From a bacterium (GTDB taxonomy: Bacteria; Hydrothermota; Tepidihabitantia; Tepidihabitantales; Tepidihabitantaceae): a DNA stretch of 64,000 bases. Below are positions 41,369-49,753 of this stretch, piece after piece; position 1 is the first letter of the stretch; every line of letters begins with the position of its first letter. The stretch lies in the NCBI GenBank assembly GCA_035505375.1, contig DATJQV010000016.1, positions 32,556 to 96,555 of the forward strand, read 5' to 3'. Both the position numbers and the translations under genes were made by a program. A model generated the notes under the pieces. It was not told where the DNA came from and ran no database searches. It worked only from the letters and a program-made list of their open reading frames with translations.

Positions 41369-42866
41369 GTTTGCTCACCTCCCTCCGGAACGCCTCACCC
41401 CTTGCCGCGAAGTCCTGGAACAGGTCGAAGCTGGCGAAACCCGGTGCGAACAGCACCTTGTCACCGGCCCGCGCCTTGGCCCGGGCGGCGACCACGGCTG
41501 ACCCGAGATCAGGAAGCACGTCGTAACGCCGAAACCCGATGGCCTCCAGCTCGCGCGCGAGACGCGCGCTGCTCTCGCCGACCAGCAGGACCCAGCTCGC
41601 GTACTTCCTCATGGCCTTGACGTAGTCGTCCGTCGGCAGCGCTTTCTCTCTGCCGCCGGCAATGAGAATGACTCGACGGGGGACCGGGGACAGGGGACCG
41701 GCTCTCCGTCGTCCGTCCTCCGTCCGCCGTCCTCCGCCGAGGGCCACCGCCTCCAGCGAGCGGACGCCCGCGGCGGGGTTGGTCGTCATCGAGCTGTTGA
41801 TATAGTCAACGCCCTTGAGTCGGCGGACATGCTCCAGCCGGTGCGGCAGACCGGCAAATGTCCTGAGCGCGCGCCGGATCGGAGGCAGGCGCACTCCGAG
41901 CAGCCGTACCGCGGCGATGGCGGCAAGGCAATTCTGGATGTTGTGCAGCCCCGGAAGCCTGACCTGCTGAATCGGCAGCACATCCCGGCCCCCGGTCCAG
42001 AGGCACCCGTCCGCCACGTAGGCGTCGGCGCTGCGCCGCCGCAGGGAGAAGAAACGCTTCTGCCCCTCCCCGCGGTTCCGCGCCGCGTAGACCAGCGGGT
42101 CATCGTGGTTGAGGACGGCGTAGTCACACCGGGTTTGCCGGTCGAGGATTCTGAACTTGCAGTCGGCGTAGCGACGGATTGTCCCGTGACGATTGAGGTG
42201 GTCGGCGCTTATGTTCAGGACCACCGCGACCTTCGGCTCCAGCCAGCGCGCTCTTTCGAGCTGGAAACTGGATGCTTCGACCACGTAGTAGTCTTTGGAG
42301 CCGGCCAGCAGCGCCGCAGACAGCGGCTGCCCCGGAGCCAGATTGCCACCGCAGAACACGCGCTTGCCTGCATTCTCAAGCATCAGTGCGATCAGGGCAG
42401 TCGTGGTCGACTTGCCGTTCGTCCCGGTGATGGCGACAATCGGCCCACCGACAAATCTGCTCGCGAGGTCGAGTTCGTCGACAATCGGAATCGCCCGCTC
42501 GCGCAGAACGCGAACCAGGTCATTCGCGTCGCTGATGCCGGGACTCACCACCGCCCAGTCGACGCGCGCCGCTTCCGGCCGCCGGGTCGTCGTCATGCCC
42601 GCCTTACGAAGACGCGACACCGGTTCTGAATCCAGTGCGGCCGGGTTCTCGTCGCTCCCGATGACCTTCGCCCCGACCTTGAGCAGGAATCGGGCAACCG
42701 ACGTACCGGAGCGACCCAAGCCGACGACCAGAACCTTAGTACCACTCAAAGGGATCGAGGGATCAAGGGATCGAGGGATCAAGGGATCGAGTGCCGGGCA
42801 CTTTGTCCCTCTATCACTTTGTCCCTTCATCCCTGCTCTGAACCTCGACCTCGACCTCTGCCTCAT
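41361..42866 (-). CDS. murD: UDP-N-acetylmuramoylalanine-D-glutamate ligase MurD
   Basis: MurD adds D-Glu to the peptidoglycan precursor. The fold starts at about residue 43 with KVLVVGLGRSGTSVARFLL. GTNGKSTTTALIALML, NISADHLNRHG and GSMTTN-like NSMTTNPAAGV follow. The ATG overlaps the mraY stop (ATGA), so the extra 42 N-terminal residues are probably translated; most of them (LDPLIPRSLDPSIPLSG) come from a GGGATC word palindrome. A second in-frame repeat adds about residues 376-397 (Arg/Gly/Pro rich). It carries two repeat insertions, more than any other gene in the cluster. Confidence 0.96.
   Translation of the reverse strand: MRQRSRSRFRAGMKGQSDRGTKCPALDPLIPRSLDPSIPLSGTKVLVVGLGRSGTSVARFLLKVGAKVIGSDENPAALDSEPVSRLRKAGMTTTRRPEAARVDWAVVSPGISDANDLVRVLRERAIPIVDELDLASRFVGGPIVAITGTNGKSTTTALIALMLENAGKRVFCGGNLAPGQPLSAALLAGSKDYYVVEASSFQLERARWLEPKVAVVLNISADHLNRHGTIRRYADCKFRILDRQTRCDYAVLNHDDPLVYAARNRGEGQKRFFSLRRRSADAYVADGCLWTGGRDVLPIQQVRLPGLHNIQNCLAAIAAVRLLGVRLPPIRRALRTFAGLPHRLEHVRRLKGVDYINSSMTTNPAAGVRSLEAVALGGGRRTEDGRRRAGPLSPVPRRVILIAGGREKALPTDDYVKAMRKYASWVLLVGESSARLARELEAIGFRRYDVLPDLGSAVVAARAKARAGDKVLFAPGFASFDLFQDFAARGEAFRREVSKLD
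41676..41738. repeat. GGGGACC / GTCCGTCCTCC word repeat inside murD
   Basis: GGGGGACCGGGGACAGGGGA on one side and CCGTCGTCCGTCCTCCGTCC then GCCGTCCTCCGCC on the other. It is in frame with murD. Confidence 0.75.
42748..42836. repeat. GGGATCGAGGGATCAAG palindromic word repeat at the murD 5' end
   Basis: Five GGGATCGA/GGGATCAA words are followed by GTGCCGGGCAC (a near-perfect palindrome) and then CTTTGTCCCTCTATCACTTT and GTCCCTTCATCCCT. It encodes the extra N-terminal residues of MurD. Confidence 0.85.
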
Positions 42867-43951
42867 CTTATCTTCAGCGTCCCCAGCGCCGCCAACCCGA
42901 AGAGGACAGCAAGAATCATGAATCGAGTGACAACCTGCGGTTCCGACCAGCCCGCGAGCTCAAAGTGGTGATGAAGTGGGGCCATTCGGAACAGCCGCTT
43001 GCCCCCGGTGGCATGGAAATAGCCGATCTGCAGGAGTGTGGAGCCGGTCTCCATGACCAGTACGCCGCCGACTATCGGCAGCAGCATTTCGTGCTTGCAG
43101 AGTATTGCGGCGAGTCCGAGAATGCCGCCCAGCGGCAACGACCCGGTGTCGCCCATGAACACCTGCGCCGGCCAGGCGTTGAACCAGAGGAACCCGAGAC
43201 AAGCCCCGACCATGGCCAGGCAGAAGACGGTCATCTCGCCGCCGGTCGGCACGAACATGATATTAAGGTACTGAGCGGTCTTGAAGTTCCCGGCGACGTA
43301 GCTGAGCACGGCGTAGCTGCCAAGAGCTACGGTCACAAGCCCGGCCGCCAGGCCATCCAGGCCGTCCGCCAGATTCACGGCATTTGACGCCGATACGATG
43401 ACCAGCATCACAAACGGGATGTAGAACCACCCATACTGCACGACGATGTTCTTGAAGAGCAGCACGTTCGTCGTCGAGCGGTTGGCCGGGTCTACAGGGA
43501 TGAAGTAGAGCACGGCTCCGACGAAGAACGCGAGCGAAAACTGACCCACCAGCTTCACCGTCTTGCTCAAGCCGCGCGGCTTCCGCAGCTTGACCTTGAC
43601 GTAGTCGTCGACGAATCCAAGCAGACCAAGCCAGGTCACGACCAGCAGACCCAGTTGTATCTGCCGGTTCCTGAGGTCGGCCAGCAGGAGCACCGAGACA
43701 ATCCCCGCCGCCAGTATGAGAAGGCCGCCCATCGTCGGTGTACCGGCCTTGCCCTTGTGTCGCTCCGGCACTTCGTCGCGGATGTTCTGGCCGATGTTGA
43801 GCCGCCGCACCATCCGGATGAGCGGCTGCCCGAGCAGGAGGACGAGCATGATGGCCAGCCCGCCGGCAGCAGCCGCCCGGAACGTTATGTACCTTACGAT
43901 GTGGAGCGGACCGAATGACCCGCGCAACGACATCAGCAGAGAGTAGAGCAC
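42863..43951 (-). CDS. mraY: Phospho-N-acetylmuramoyl-pentapeptide-transferase MraY
   Basis: MraY moves phospho-MurNAc-pentapeptide onto undecaprenyl phosphate to give lipid I. The 362-residue, ten-helix protein shows KAGTPTMGGLLILA, GFVDDYVKV, NAVNLADGLDGLAAG, NAWPAQVFMGDTGSL and the family-specific PLHHHFELAGWSE. It starts at GTG 43951, directly next to the murE stop. murF, which makes its pentapeptide substrate and usually lies between murE and mraY, is absent here. Confidence 0.98.
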   Translation of the reverse strand: MLYSLLMSLRGSFGPLHIVRYITFRAAAAGGLAIMLVLLLGQPLIRMVRRLNIGQNIRDEVPERHKGKAGTPTMGGLLILAAGIVSVLLLADLRNRQIQLGLLVVTWLGLLGFVDDYVKVKLRKPRGLSKTVKLVGQFSLAFFVGAVLYFIPVDPANRSTTNVLLFKNIVVQYGWFYIPFVMLVIVSASNAVNLADGLDGLAAGLVTVALGSYAVLSYVAGNFKTAQYLNIMFVPTGGEMTVFCLAMVGACLGFLWFNAWPAQVFMGDTGSLPLGGILGLAAILCKHEMLLPIVGGVLVMETGSTLLQIGYFHATGGKRLFRMAPLHHHFELAGWSEPQVVTRFMILAVLFGLAALGTLKIR

Positions 43952-45418
43952 CTAGGCTGTACCTCGCAATAGATCGAGGATCGTCTCGCGGTCGTCGAAA
44001 TGCCTGCGCTCGGTGCCGACAATCTGATAGTCCTCGTGTCCCTTGCCGGCCACGACGACCGCGTCGTGCGGCTTCGCTTCGACCAGAGCGCGACGGATCG
44101 CCTCTCGCCGGTCCGGTTCCACGACTCTGGGCGCCGTACCCATCCCCCGCAGAATCTCGTCGATGATTGCCTGTGGTGACTCGCCGCGGGGGTTGTCGGA
44201 CGTGACGACCGGCACGTCGGCGAGTTGGACTGCCGCCTCGCCCATCAGCGGCCGCTTGCCCCGGTCGCGGTCGCCGCCGCACCCGAACACCACGATAACC
44301 CGGCCGGTGGTGAATTCCCTGACCGTCGAGAGTACGCGGCGCAGGGCGTCGGGCGTATGAGCGAAGTCCACGTAAACCCGGAATGGCTGCCCCGCATCCA
44401 CCGGTTCGAGACGGCCCGGAACGGCCGCAAGTGACTCTGCCCCCGCCGACATTGTCTCCGGGGTCCAGCCGAGGGCCTTGCCGGTGGCGACGGCAGCCAG
44501 CAGGTTGGACAGGTTGTGCCGGCCGAGGAGCTTGAGTCGCACCGGCCAGACATGGCCGTCGATACTCACCTCGCAATCGAGTCCGTCCGGTCGCACGCCA
44601 CTGACCCTGCCCCATACGTCCGGTACCGGCTCTAGGTCCGGTCTCGTCCCGTAGGTAATAACGCGGGCTCGGGTCTGGTGCGGGATGTCTCGTCCCAGCG
44701 CGTCATCGAGGTTGGTGACCGCGGCCGCGTTCGGCATCAACCCGGTGAAGAGCCTCATCTTTGCTTCACGGTATGCGTCCAGAGTGCGATGGAAGTCGAG
44801 GTGGTCCTGAGTCAGGTTCGTGAACGCGCCGACCTTGAAGTCCAGGTCAAACACACGGTCGAGCGCCAGCGAATGTGATGACACCTCGGCGATGCAGAGC
44901 GGAATCTGCCGCTCAGCCAGCCGGGCGAGCAGTCGCACGAAATCGAGGCTCTCCGGTGTCGTCTGTCCGGCCTTCAGCGTGTCGCTGCCGTCCCAATACT
45001 CGATTGTCCCGACGAATCCCGGTTCGATGCCCGCCTGCCTCGCCATCGCCCGCAGCATGAAAGCGGTCGTCGTCTTACCGTTGGTCCCGGTGATGCCGAC
45101 CAGGTTCAGCTTCCGGGCCGGGAAGTCGTAGAACCGGTTCGCCACCTGGGCGAGGAAACGTCGTGGGCTCTTGGTCTGGATTACCGCGACCCAGTTCCTG
45201 CGCACGCTGTTGACGTCGGCTGTGGCAACAGCGACCGCACCGCGGTTAACCGCCTCGTCGATGTATTCCTGCCCCGAGACCTTGAACCCTTCAATCGCAA
45301 CAAACAGGTAGCCCGGCTTCACCGCGGCCGAGTGGTAGGCAAGTCCCTTGATCTCCATTGCCGAGTTGCCCTGCACCGTGCACGGAACGCCCTTGGTCAG
45401 GTCGATGATGCGTTTCAT
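43952..45418 (-). CDS. murE: UDP-MurNAc-tripeptide synthetase MurE, meso-diaminopimelate type
   Basis: MurE adds the third stem amino acid. It has VGITGTNGKTTTAFMLRAMA, SSHSLALDRV, NLTQDHLDFHRTLDAY and VDFAHTPDALRRVL. The motif DNPR (VTSDNPRGESPQ) is the one associated with meso-diaminopimelate as substrate, so peptidoglycan is probably DAP-type. ATG 45418 (MKRIIDLTKG) overlaps the ftsI stop as ATGA; the longer frame to 45562 is only read-through of a word repeat and the ftsI end. Confidence 0.97.
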   Translation of the reverse strand: MKRIIDLTKGVPCTVQGNSAMEIKGLAYHSAAVKPGYLFVAIEGFKVSGQEYIDEAVNRGAVAVATADVNSVRRNWVAVIQTKSPRRFLAQVANRFYDFPARKLNLVGITGTNGKTTTAFMLRAMARQAGIEPGFVGTIEYWDGSDTLKAGQTTPESLDFVRLLARLAERQIPLCIAEVSSHSLALDRVFDLDFKVGAFTNLTQDHLDFHRTLDAYREAKMRLFTGLMPNAAAVTNLDDALGRDIPHQTRARVITYGTRPDLEPVPDVWGRVSGVRPDGLDCEVSIDGHVWPVRLKLLGRHNLSNLLAAVATGKALGWTPETMSAGAESLAAVPGRLEPVDAGQPFRVYVDFAHTPDALRRVLSTVREFTTGRVIVVFGCGGDRDRGKRPLMGEAAVQLADVPVVTSDNPRGESPQAIIDEILRGMGTAPRVVEPDRREAIRRALVEAKPHDAVVVAGKGHEDYQIVGTERRHFDDRETILDLLRGTA

Positions 45419-47241
45419 CGGTTGCTCCCCGCGGCAAGCTGGAAGCCGCAAACCCCATGCCCCGGAGTCCGGCTTGAAGCTTGAAGATCGAGGCCCGAAG
45501 CCCTGCTCCTCATCCGCTCGAGTAGAATCAGGCTCTCCCCAATCTGCTTGAAGACCGGGCACGCCGCGGTTCCGGCAAATCGCTCGGTCTTCGGTTCGTC
45601 AATCAGCACCGCAATCACGTACCGGGGCCGTTCCTTGGGAAAGAAACCGATGAATGTCATTCGGGACTTGGTCTTGGAGTAGCCGCCACCCGGCTCCACC
45701 TTCTGAGCGGTACCGGTCTTGCCGCAAACCGACACGCCGTCGATCTGTGCCAGCACCCCGGTCCCCTCGGTGACTACGCGTTCGAGAATATCCTTCATCC
45801 GGCGAGCCGTCTCCGGCCGGAGCGCTTGTCGCAGCCGGGCCGGGCCGAACTGCTGCACGATCCGTCCCGATGAAGCCCGAGGTCCGAGGAACGGGATCTG
45901 AAATGCGGCGCTGGAAGTTCCGGGCTGCCGAACCGACTCGATAAGATAAGGGCGAAGGTAGGTGCCATCATTCGCCACACACAGGTATGCCGCTGCCAGT
46001 TGCAGCAAGGTGACGGTCACGCCTTGACCGAAGACCACATTCGCGAAACGGAGCGTACTAAGTCGCTGCGGCGGGTCGATCCAGCCGCTTCCCTCGTTGG
46101 GTAGACCGATGCCCACCGAGTTGCCGAACCCGAACGCCCGCGCCAGTTCGTAGTACTTACCCGGGTTGAGCTGCATCGACAAGAGTGCGCAGCCCGGGTT
46201 CGATGACTCTATGAACAGACCGGAGAAGTCGAGAATACCGTGCCTGTGGGCGTCATGGATCTTGTACTTGCCGATCTGGATGAACCCGGAGGACACGTCA
46301 AACGTCTCGCGCGTCAACCGGTCCGCATCCGGACTCTCGAGCGCCGTAGCGCAGACGACAATTTTGAAAGAAGACCCCGGTTCGAACTGGTCTGAAATGG
46401 CCGCGGACTTGTACGATTCCCTGGGGAAAGCCTCGAAGCGATTCGGGTCATAACCGGGGTAGTCGGCCAGAGCCAGAATCGACCCCTTGGTTGCATCCAG
46501 CACTATCGCCGAGCCGCGCAGCGCCCCGCACTCCTGCACGCGTCGTTCCAGGGCGTCGTAGCAGATGTGCTGCACGTCGAGGTCCAGTGTCAGATTGATG
46601 TCCAGACCGGCGGTCGGCAACTTCGCCGGGAAGCTGGGATACGGAAACGCCCGGCCGATCGCGTCCTTCTGAAGCAGGACCCAGCCGTCGCTGCCGCGCA
46701 GCACCGAGTCGTACTCGAACTCCAGACCGGCAAGCCCGCAGGTATCGCCGGTGAAGCCGACGACGTTCGCGCACAGCTCGCCATGCGGGTATGCCCGGAC
46801 ATGCTCGTCGTCAACATACGTACAATTCCCGAATTGCCGCTGGATCAGCACCCGCCGCAACGAATCTCCGATGGCGTAGTCGACGTGACGCATGAACGAG
46901 AACAGGCACCTGCTTCCGTAAAGGTCCCTAGCTATGGCGCCGCGCTCGGCCAGACCGAATCCGGCCAGGATCCCGGCCAGGGTGTCCTTGTCACGCGCCC
47001 ACTGCGGCAGAATTCGAATGGAGCAACTGGAACGGTTGTACGTCAACGGCCTGCCTGCCGCATCGAAGACCCGGCCCCGCGCAGCATGCACGGCGAGAGT
47101 CTCGCTCTGCTGCCCGGCGGCCTCTCGCTCGTAAGACTTCCAGCGCCCAAGTTGAACGTAACCCAACAGGACAAGCAGGCCGATCCAGACCGCTATCGCC
47201 GCGGCAACCAGCACCTTCGTCCGACTAATGGGTTGGTGCAT
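45415..47241 (-). CDS. ftsI: Division-specific transpeptidase FtsI (penicillin-binding protein)
   Basis: FtsI crosslinks septal peptidoglycan. After one membrane helix (VLVAAAIAVWIGLLVLLGYV) come the pedestal domain and the transpeptidase domain with all three motifs: S-x-x-K in EPGSSFKIVV, S-x-N in IESSNPGCAL and KTG in VCGKTGTAQKV. ATG 47241 with AAGGGA upstream is chosen; it overlaps the ftsL end by 17 nt. The last about 30 residues (SGLDLQASSRTPGHGVCGFQ...) are encoded by a palindromic word repeat. No PASTA domains are present. Confidence 0.96.
   Translation of the reverse strand: MHQPISRTKVLVAAAIAVWIGLLVLLGYVQLGRWKSYEREAAGQQSETLAVHAARGRVFDAAGRPLTYNRSSCSIRILPQWARDKDTLAGILAGFGLAERGAIARDLYGSRCLFSFMRHVDYAIGDSLRRVLIQRQFGNCTYVDDEHVRAYPHGELCANVVGFTGDTCGLAGLEFEYDSVLRGSDGWVLLQKDAIGRAFPYPSFPAKLPTAGLDINLTLDLDVQHICYDALERRVQECGALRGSAIVLDATKGSILALADYPGYDPNRFEAFPRESYKSAAISDQFEPGSSFKIVVCATALESPDADRLTRETFDVSSGFIQIGKYKIHDAHRHGILDFSGLFIESSNPGCALLSMQLNPGKYYELARAFGFGNSVGIGLPNEGSGWIDPPQRLSTLRFANVVFGQGVTVTLLQLAAAYLCVANDGTYLRPYLIESVRQPGTSSAAFQIPFLGPRASSGRIVQQFGPARLRQALRPETARRMKDILERVVTEGTGVLAQIDGVSVCGKTGTAQKVEPGGGYSKTKSRMTFIGFFPKERPRYVIAVLIDEPKTERFAGTAACPVFKQIGESLILLERMRSRASGLDLQASSRTPGHGVCGFQLAAGSNR
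45430..45503. repeat. GCAAGCTGGAAGC / GCTTGAAGCTTGAAG palindromic word repeat at the ftsI 3' end
   Basis: CGGCAAGCTGGAAGCCGCAA and CTTGAAGCTTGAAGATCGAG surround CCCCGGAGTCCGG. It belongs to the family found in murC and the DUF2723 gene and encodes the FtsI tail. Confidence 0.8.
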
Positions 47242-47530
47242 CAATCCCTTGCTTTGCCAGCGCGACGGCTTGCCCCGCCGCAGGATTCGGCCAACCTGCC
47301 GGTGCCGGCGGGCGCCCCTGTGCAACCCAGAGCGACTCCATTCTCACGAACCCGGACAGCCGAACGATGTCGGCATTGACCTCGTCGAGTCTCTCCGATA
47401 GGAGTTGTCGCCGTGTTTCAAGTCGAGACAGGTTGCGCGTCAACCTCATGCTGTAGCTATGCTGGTAAAGGTACGCTACCGCCAGCGCGCACAGCACAAA
47501 CACCAGCAACATACGCCTGGCCATGCTCAC
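47225..47530 (-). CDS. ftsL: FtsL-like small division protein
   Basis: This 101-residue protein has one membrane helix near the N-terminus (MLLVFVLCALAVAYLYQ) followed by a coiled-coil-like stretch (LSRLETRRQLLSERLDEVNADI). That is the FtsL layout. Sequence identity in this family is always low, so the call rests on size, topology and its place between rsmH and ftsI. The GTG start overlaps the rsmH stop. The last 35 residues are Pro/Ala rich. FtsL normally acts with FtsB and FtsQ; neither is seen here. Confidence 0.8.
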   Translation of the reverse strand: MSMARRMLLVFVLCALAVAYLYQHSYSMRLTRNLSRLETRRQLLSERLDEVNADIVRLSGFVRMESLWVAQGRPPAPAGWPNPAAGQAVALAKQGIDAPTH

Positions 47531-48489
47531 GCGACCACCTCCGCGGCCCGGAGCCGCGCCGACCGCGAACGGGGATTGCCCGCCACTTCATCGGGCTGCG
47601 GCCGGACCGGCTTCGGCGTCAAGATGCGCAGCCTGCCGGAAATCCTTCCCGCCCGCAGGAACTGCTTCACTTCCTTGTCCTCAAGCGAATGATACGAAAG
47701 CGCGACCAGCCTGCCGGACGGAACCAGTACCTCCAGCGCTCCGGCCAGCCCGCGCCTGATGTTTTCGATCTCGTGATTAGTCACTATTCGAAGCGCCTGG
47801 AAAACCCGCGCCAGCGCCTTGCGGGCGAACCGCGCCGGGACCGCATCCCGCACCGCCCGAGCCAGGTCTCCGGTCGTCCGCAGCTCGCGCCGTCGCTCAT
47901 GAATCACGCGCGCGACACGACCGCTCATCGGCTCCTGGCCGAATGCCCGGAACCAGTCCCGTAAGGTCAACTCGGATGACCGGTGTATGATGTCCAAGGC
48001 CGTGGGCATCTCGGCGGTCTGGTCGAACCTCATGTCAATCGGGCCGTCAGCTTCTATGGCGAACCCCCTGGGTCCGGACGTAAGCTGGAACAGGCTCGCG
48101 CCGAAGTCGAACAGGACTCCGGTCACAGGCCCGAGGCCCAGCTCGCGCACAAGCGCGGGCAAGTCTGCGTAATTTGCATGAACTAACTCCACATTGCGGA
48201 AGCTACTGAGTTGCCCTCTCGCCGAGGCTATCGCCTCGGTGTCGCAGTCTATTCCTAACAGGCCGCGGGACCACCGGTCCGACCCGACCGGCTGGTCGCC
48301 CGCGTTGACGGCCGGCTCGTCGTTGCCGGCACGTCTCGTTCCGCTGTCTGTTCCCTCGGAACCCGCGGCGAGCGCATCGAGAATCGCCCGGGCGTGGCCG
48401 CCTCCACCGAGACAGGCGTCCACGATGACGCCGCTGACCGGCCTAAGGTACTGGAGTACCTCACGACTCAGTACCGGCTGGTGGTACAC
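47527..48489 (-). CDS. rsmH: 16S rRNA (cytosine(1402)-N(4))-methyltransferase RsmH
   Basis: RsmH methylates 16S rRNA and usually follows mraZ. The protein shows VYHQPVLSREVLQYL, the SAM motif VIVDACLGGGGHARAIL, VTGVLFDFGASLFQLTSGPRGF, RFARKALARVFQALRIVTN and VALSYHSLEDKEVKQFL. GTG 48489 gives the usual N-terminus and overlaps the mraZ end by 29 nt; the frame is open to 48549 but those residues are not conserved. The C-terminal RPQPDEVAGNPRSRSARLRAAE is typical. Confidence 0.96.
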   Translation of the reverse strand: MYHQPVLSREVLQYLRPVSGVIVDACLGGGGHARAILDALAAGSEGTDSGTRRAGNDEPAVNAGDQPVGSDRWSRGLLGIDCDTEAIASARGQLSSFRNVELVHANYADLPALVRELGLGPVTGVLFDFGASLFQLTSGPRGFAIEADGPIDMRFDQTAEMPTALDIIHRSSELTLRDWFRAFGQEPMSGRVARVIHERRRELRTTGDLARAVRDAVPARFARKALARVFQALRIVTNHEIENIRRGLAGALEVLVPSGRLVALSYHSLEDKEVKQFLRAGRISGRLRILTPKPVRPQPDEVAGNPRSRSARLRAAEVVA

Positions 48490-48997
48490 CGCGCTGATCC
48501 TGCCCGCCGCGTTCCACGGCCTTCTCCTCGACCGCCTGCCTGCCGTCAAGTCTGACCATCAGTTCGTCGTACAACGGCATGTTCTGAGCGACGAAATCAT
48601 CAAATCGCTGGGGGTTCCAAATCTCGAAGAAAGAACCCTGACCTATGAACCGTGCCTCTGTCCCGATGCCCGCCATCTCCATCAGCGCCTTCGGCAACAG
48701 CACGCGCATCTGGCCATCGAGCTCTATCTCATTCGTGCCCGAGAACAACAACCGACGCAGAACCAGATCTTCCTTGTTGTAACGACCAAGATTCCTGAAC
48801 CGCTGGGCGTACGACCGCCACTCAGGTCTTACGTGCGCCTCGATGCACCCGGTTGCTCCGCGCAGCAGGGCTATGTGGTCCTCGGTGCCGGTGGGGAAGT
48901 TGCGCCTGAAACTCGAGGGAATCGCGACCCGATTCTTGGTGTCTACCGCATGCGTGTAGTCACCAATGAAGAGAAAGTCGTAGTTATCGTCAGCCAC
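48461..48997 (-). CDS. mraZ: Transcriptional regulator MraZ
   Basis: MraZ is the AbrB-like regulator that opens division and cell wall clusters and controls them. Two AbrB-type units are visible: FIGDYTHAVDTKNRVAIPSSFRRN and RLLFSGTNEIELDGQMRVLLPKALMEMAG. At 178 residues it is about 30 longer than usual because of a charged C-terminal tail. The start is GTG 48997, with no ribosome site. Two AGTGG half-sites 10 bp apart overlap and precede this GTG and could be its own operator. Confidence 0.93.
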   Translation of the reverse strand: MADDNYDFLFIGDYTHAVDTKNRVAIPSSFRRNFPTGTEDHIALLRGATGCIEAHVRPEWRSYAQRFRNLGRYNKEDLVLRRLLFSGTNEIELDGQMRVLLPKALMEMAGIGTEARFIGQGSFFEIWNPQRFDDFVAQNMPLYDELMVRLDGRQAVEEKAVERGGQDQRGVPPAGTES

Positions 48998-49008
48998 TTT
49001 TTACCACT
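48994..49008 (-). promoter_or_regulatory. Possible MraZ operator (two AGTGG repeats, 10-bp spacing)
   Basis: On the minus strand AGTGG at 49004-49008 and AGTGG at 48994-48998 lie in the same orientation, 10 bp apart, separated by TAAAA. Known MraZ sites are short direct repeats containing GTGG spaced about one helical turn. The second repeat includes the GTG start codon. Confidence 0.55.
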
Positions 49009-49026
49009 TATCTTGAATCAACCTTG

Positions 49027-49055
49027 AGTCTACATTTATCAGTTCCCCACGTCAA
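49027..49055 (-). promoter_or_regulatory. Sigma70-type promoter of the division/cell wall operon
   Basis: On the minus strand: TTGACG (49050-49055), a 17-nt spacer and TAGACT (49027-49032). It lies 29 nt before the mraZ start and appears to be the only promoter before thirteen closely packed genes. Confidence 0.8.
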
Positions 49056-49753
49056 GCTAGAATTAACCCTGTGCGTCATCATAACAGGTTGAAACAGCGT
49101 TACTTAGTATTGTGTGGTTAGATTCAGGCCACGACTCGCGGTAAGGGGTGTGGAGGTAGAGCAAAAAGAGCCGATAGCTGCGCCTTCCGCACATCTTGAC
49201 AGATTCTCTCGTCCTGGCCGCACATCAAACCAGGACTCTCAGGCACGAGTCCGAAAGGTCCGGCGGAGATCGAGATCGAACGCCCCTGGGTGACGCGGGC
49301 GCCGGGGTGATTCTGGTGACACTCCGCCTCTATTGACCGGAATCTCGTCAATGCACGAGCTCGCCGCTGCGTTGGCTCTGCTCAGGCATCTACATGGCCA
49401 CACTCGACGCCGCGTAACAATCCGGCATTCCCAAGAATGTCAATGACGCTCGCTGAGTATCGCCCATCTATGCGGAGCCCGTCGACCGGCGCGAACACTT
49501 CCGCGGTCCCCTGAAGCCGGCCGCGACCAGACAGCAGGTTCGACTCGGCAAACTGCCAGGCATCCAGCCGGTCGCTCTGCTGCTGACAACCCCGCAAATG
49601 TGAACGCCGGTCTGACGCCGCTTCCCTGACTCCAGCCGGACCTGGGTTCATCCTCGCCGGAGGAAGTCGCTCGCAAAGGCATCTCGACATGTCGAATGAG
49701 CTTTCAGCCAGCCGCACATCTGAATACCGGATGACATTTGCCTCTGCCAATAG
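49056..49753. other. Intergenic stretch without a credible gene
   Basis: Two minus-strand frames (49124-49351 and 49382-49873) are open, but neither has a ribosome site, a recognisable family or typical composition, and the second runs into the 12-nt array. No terminator or IS remnant is evident. Confidence 0.5.

Noticed and set aside
40124..41620. 498-residue forward frame antisense to ftsW and murD
   Set aside because: Shadow of two conserved genes; no recognisable protein.
43263..44615. 450-residue minus-strand frame over murE and mraY
   Set aside because: Out-of-frame shadow of both genes; rich in Arg/Gly without motifs.
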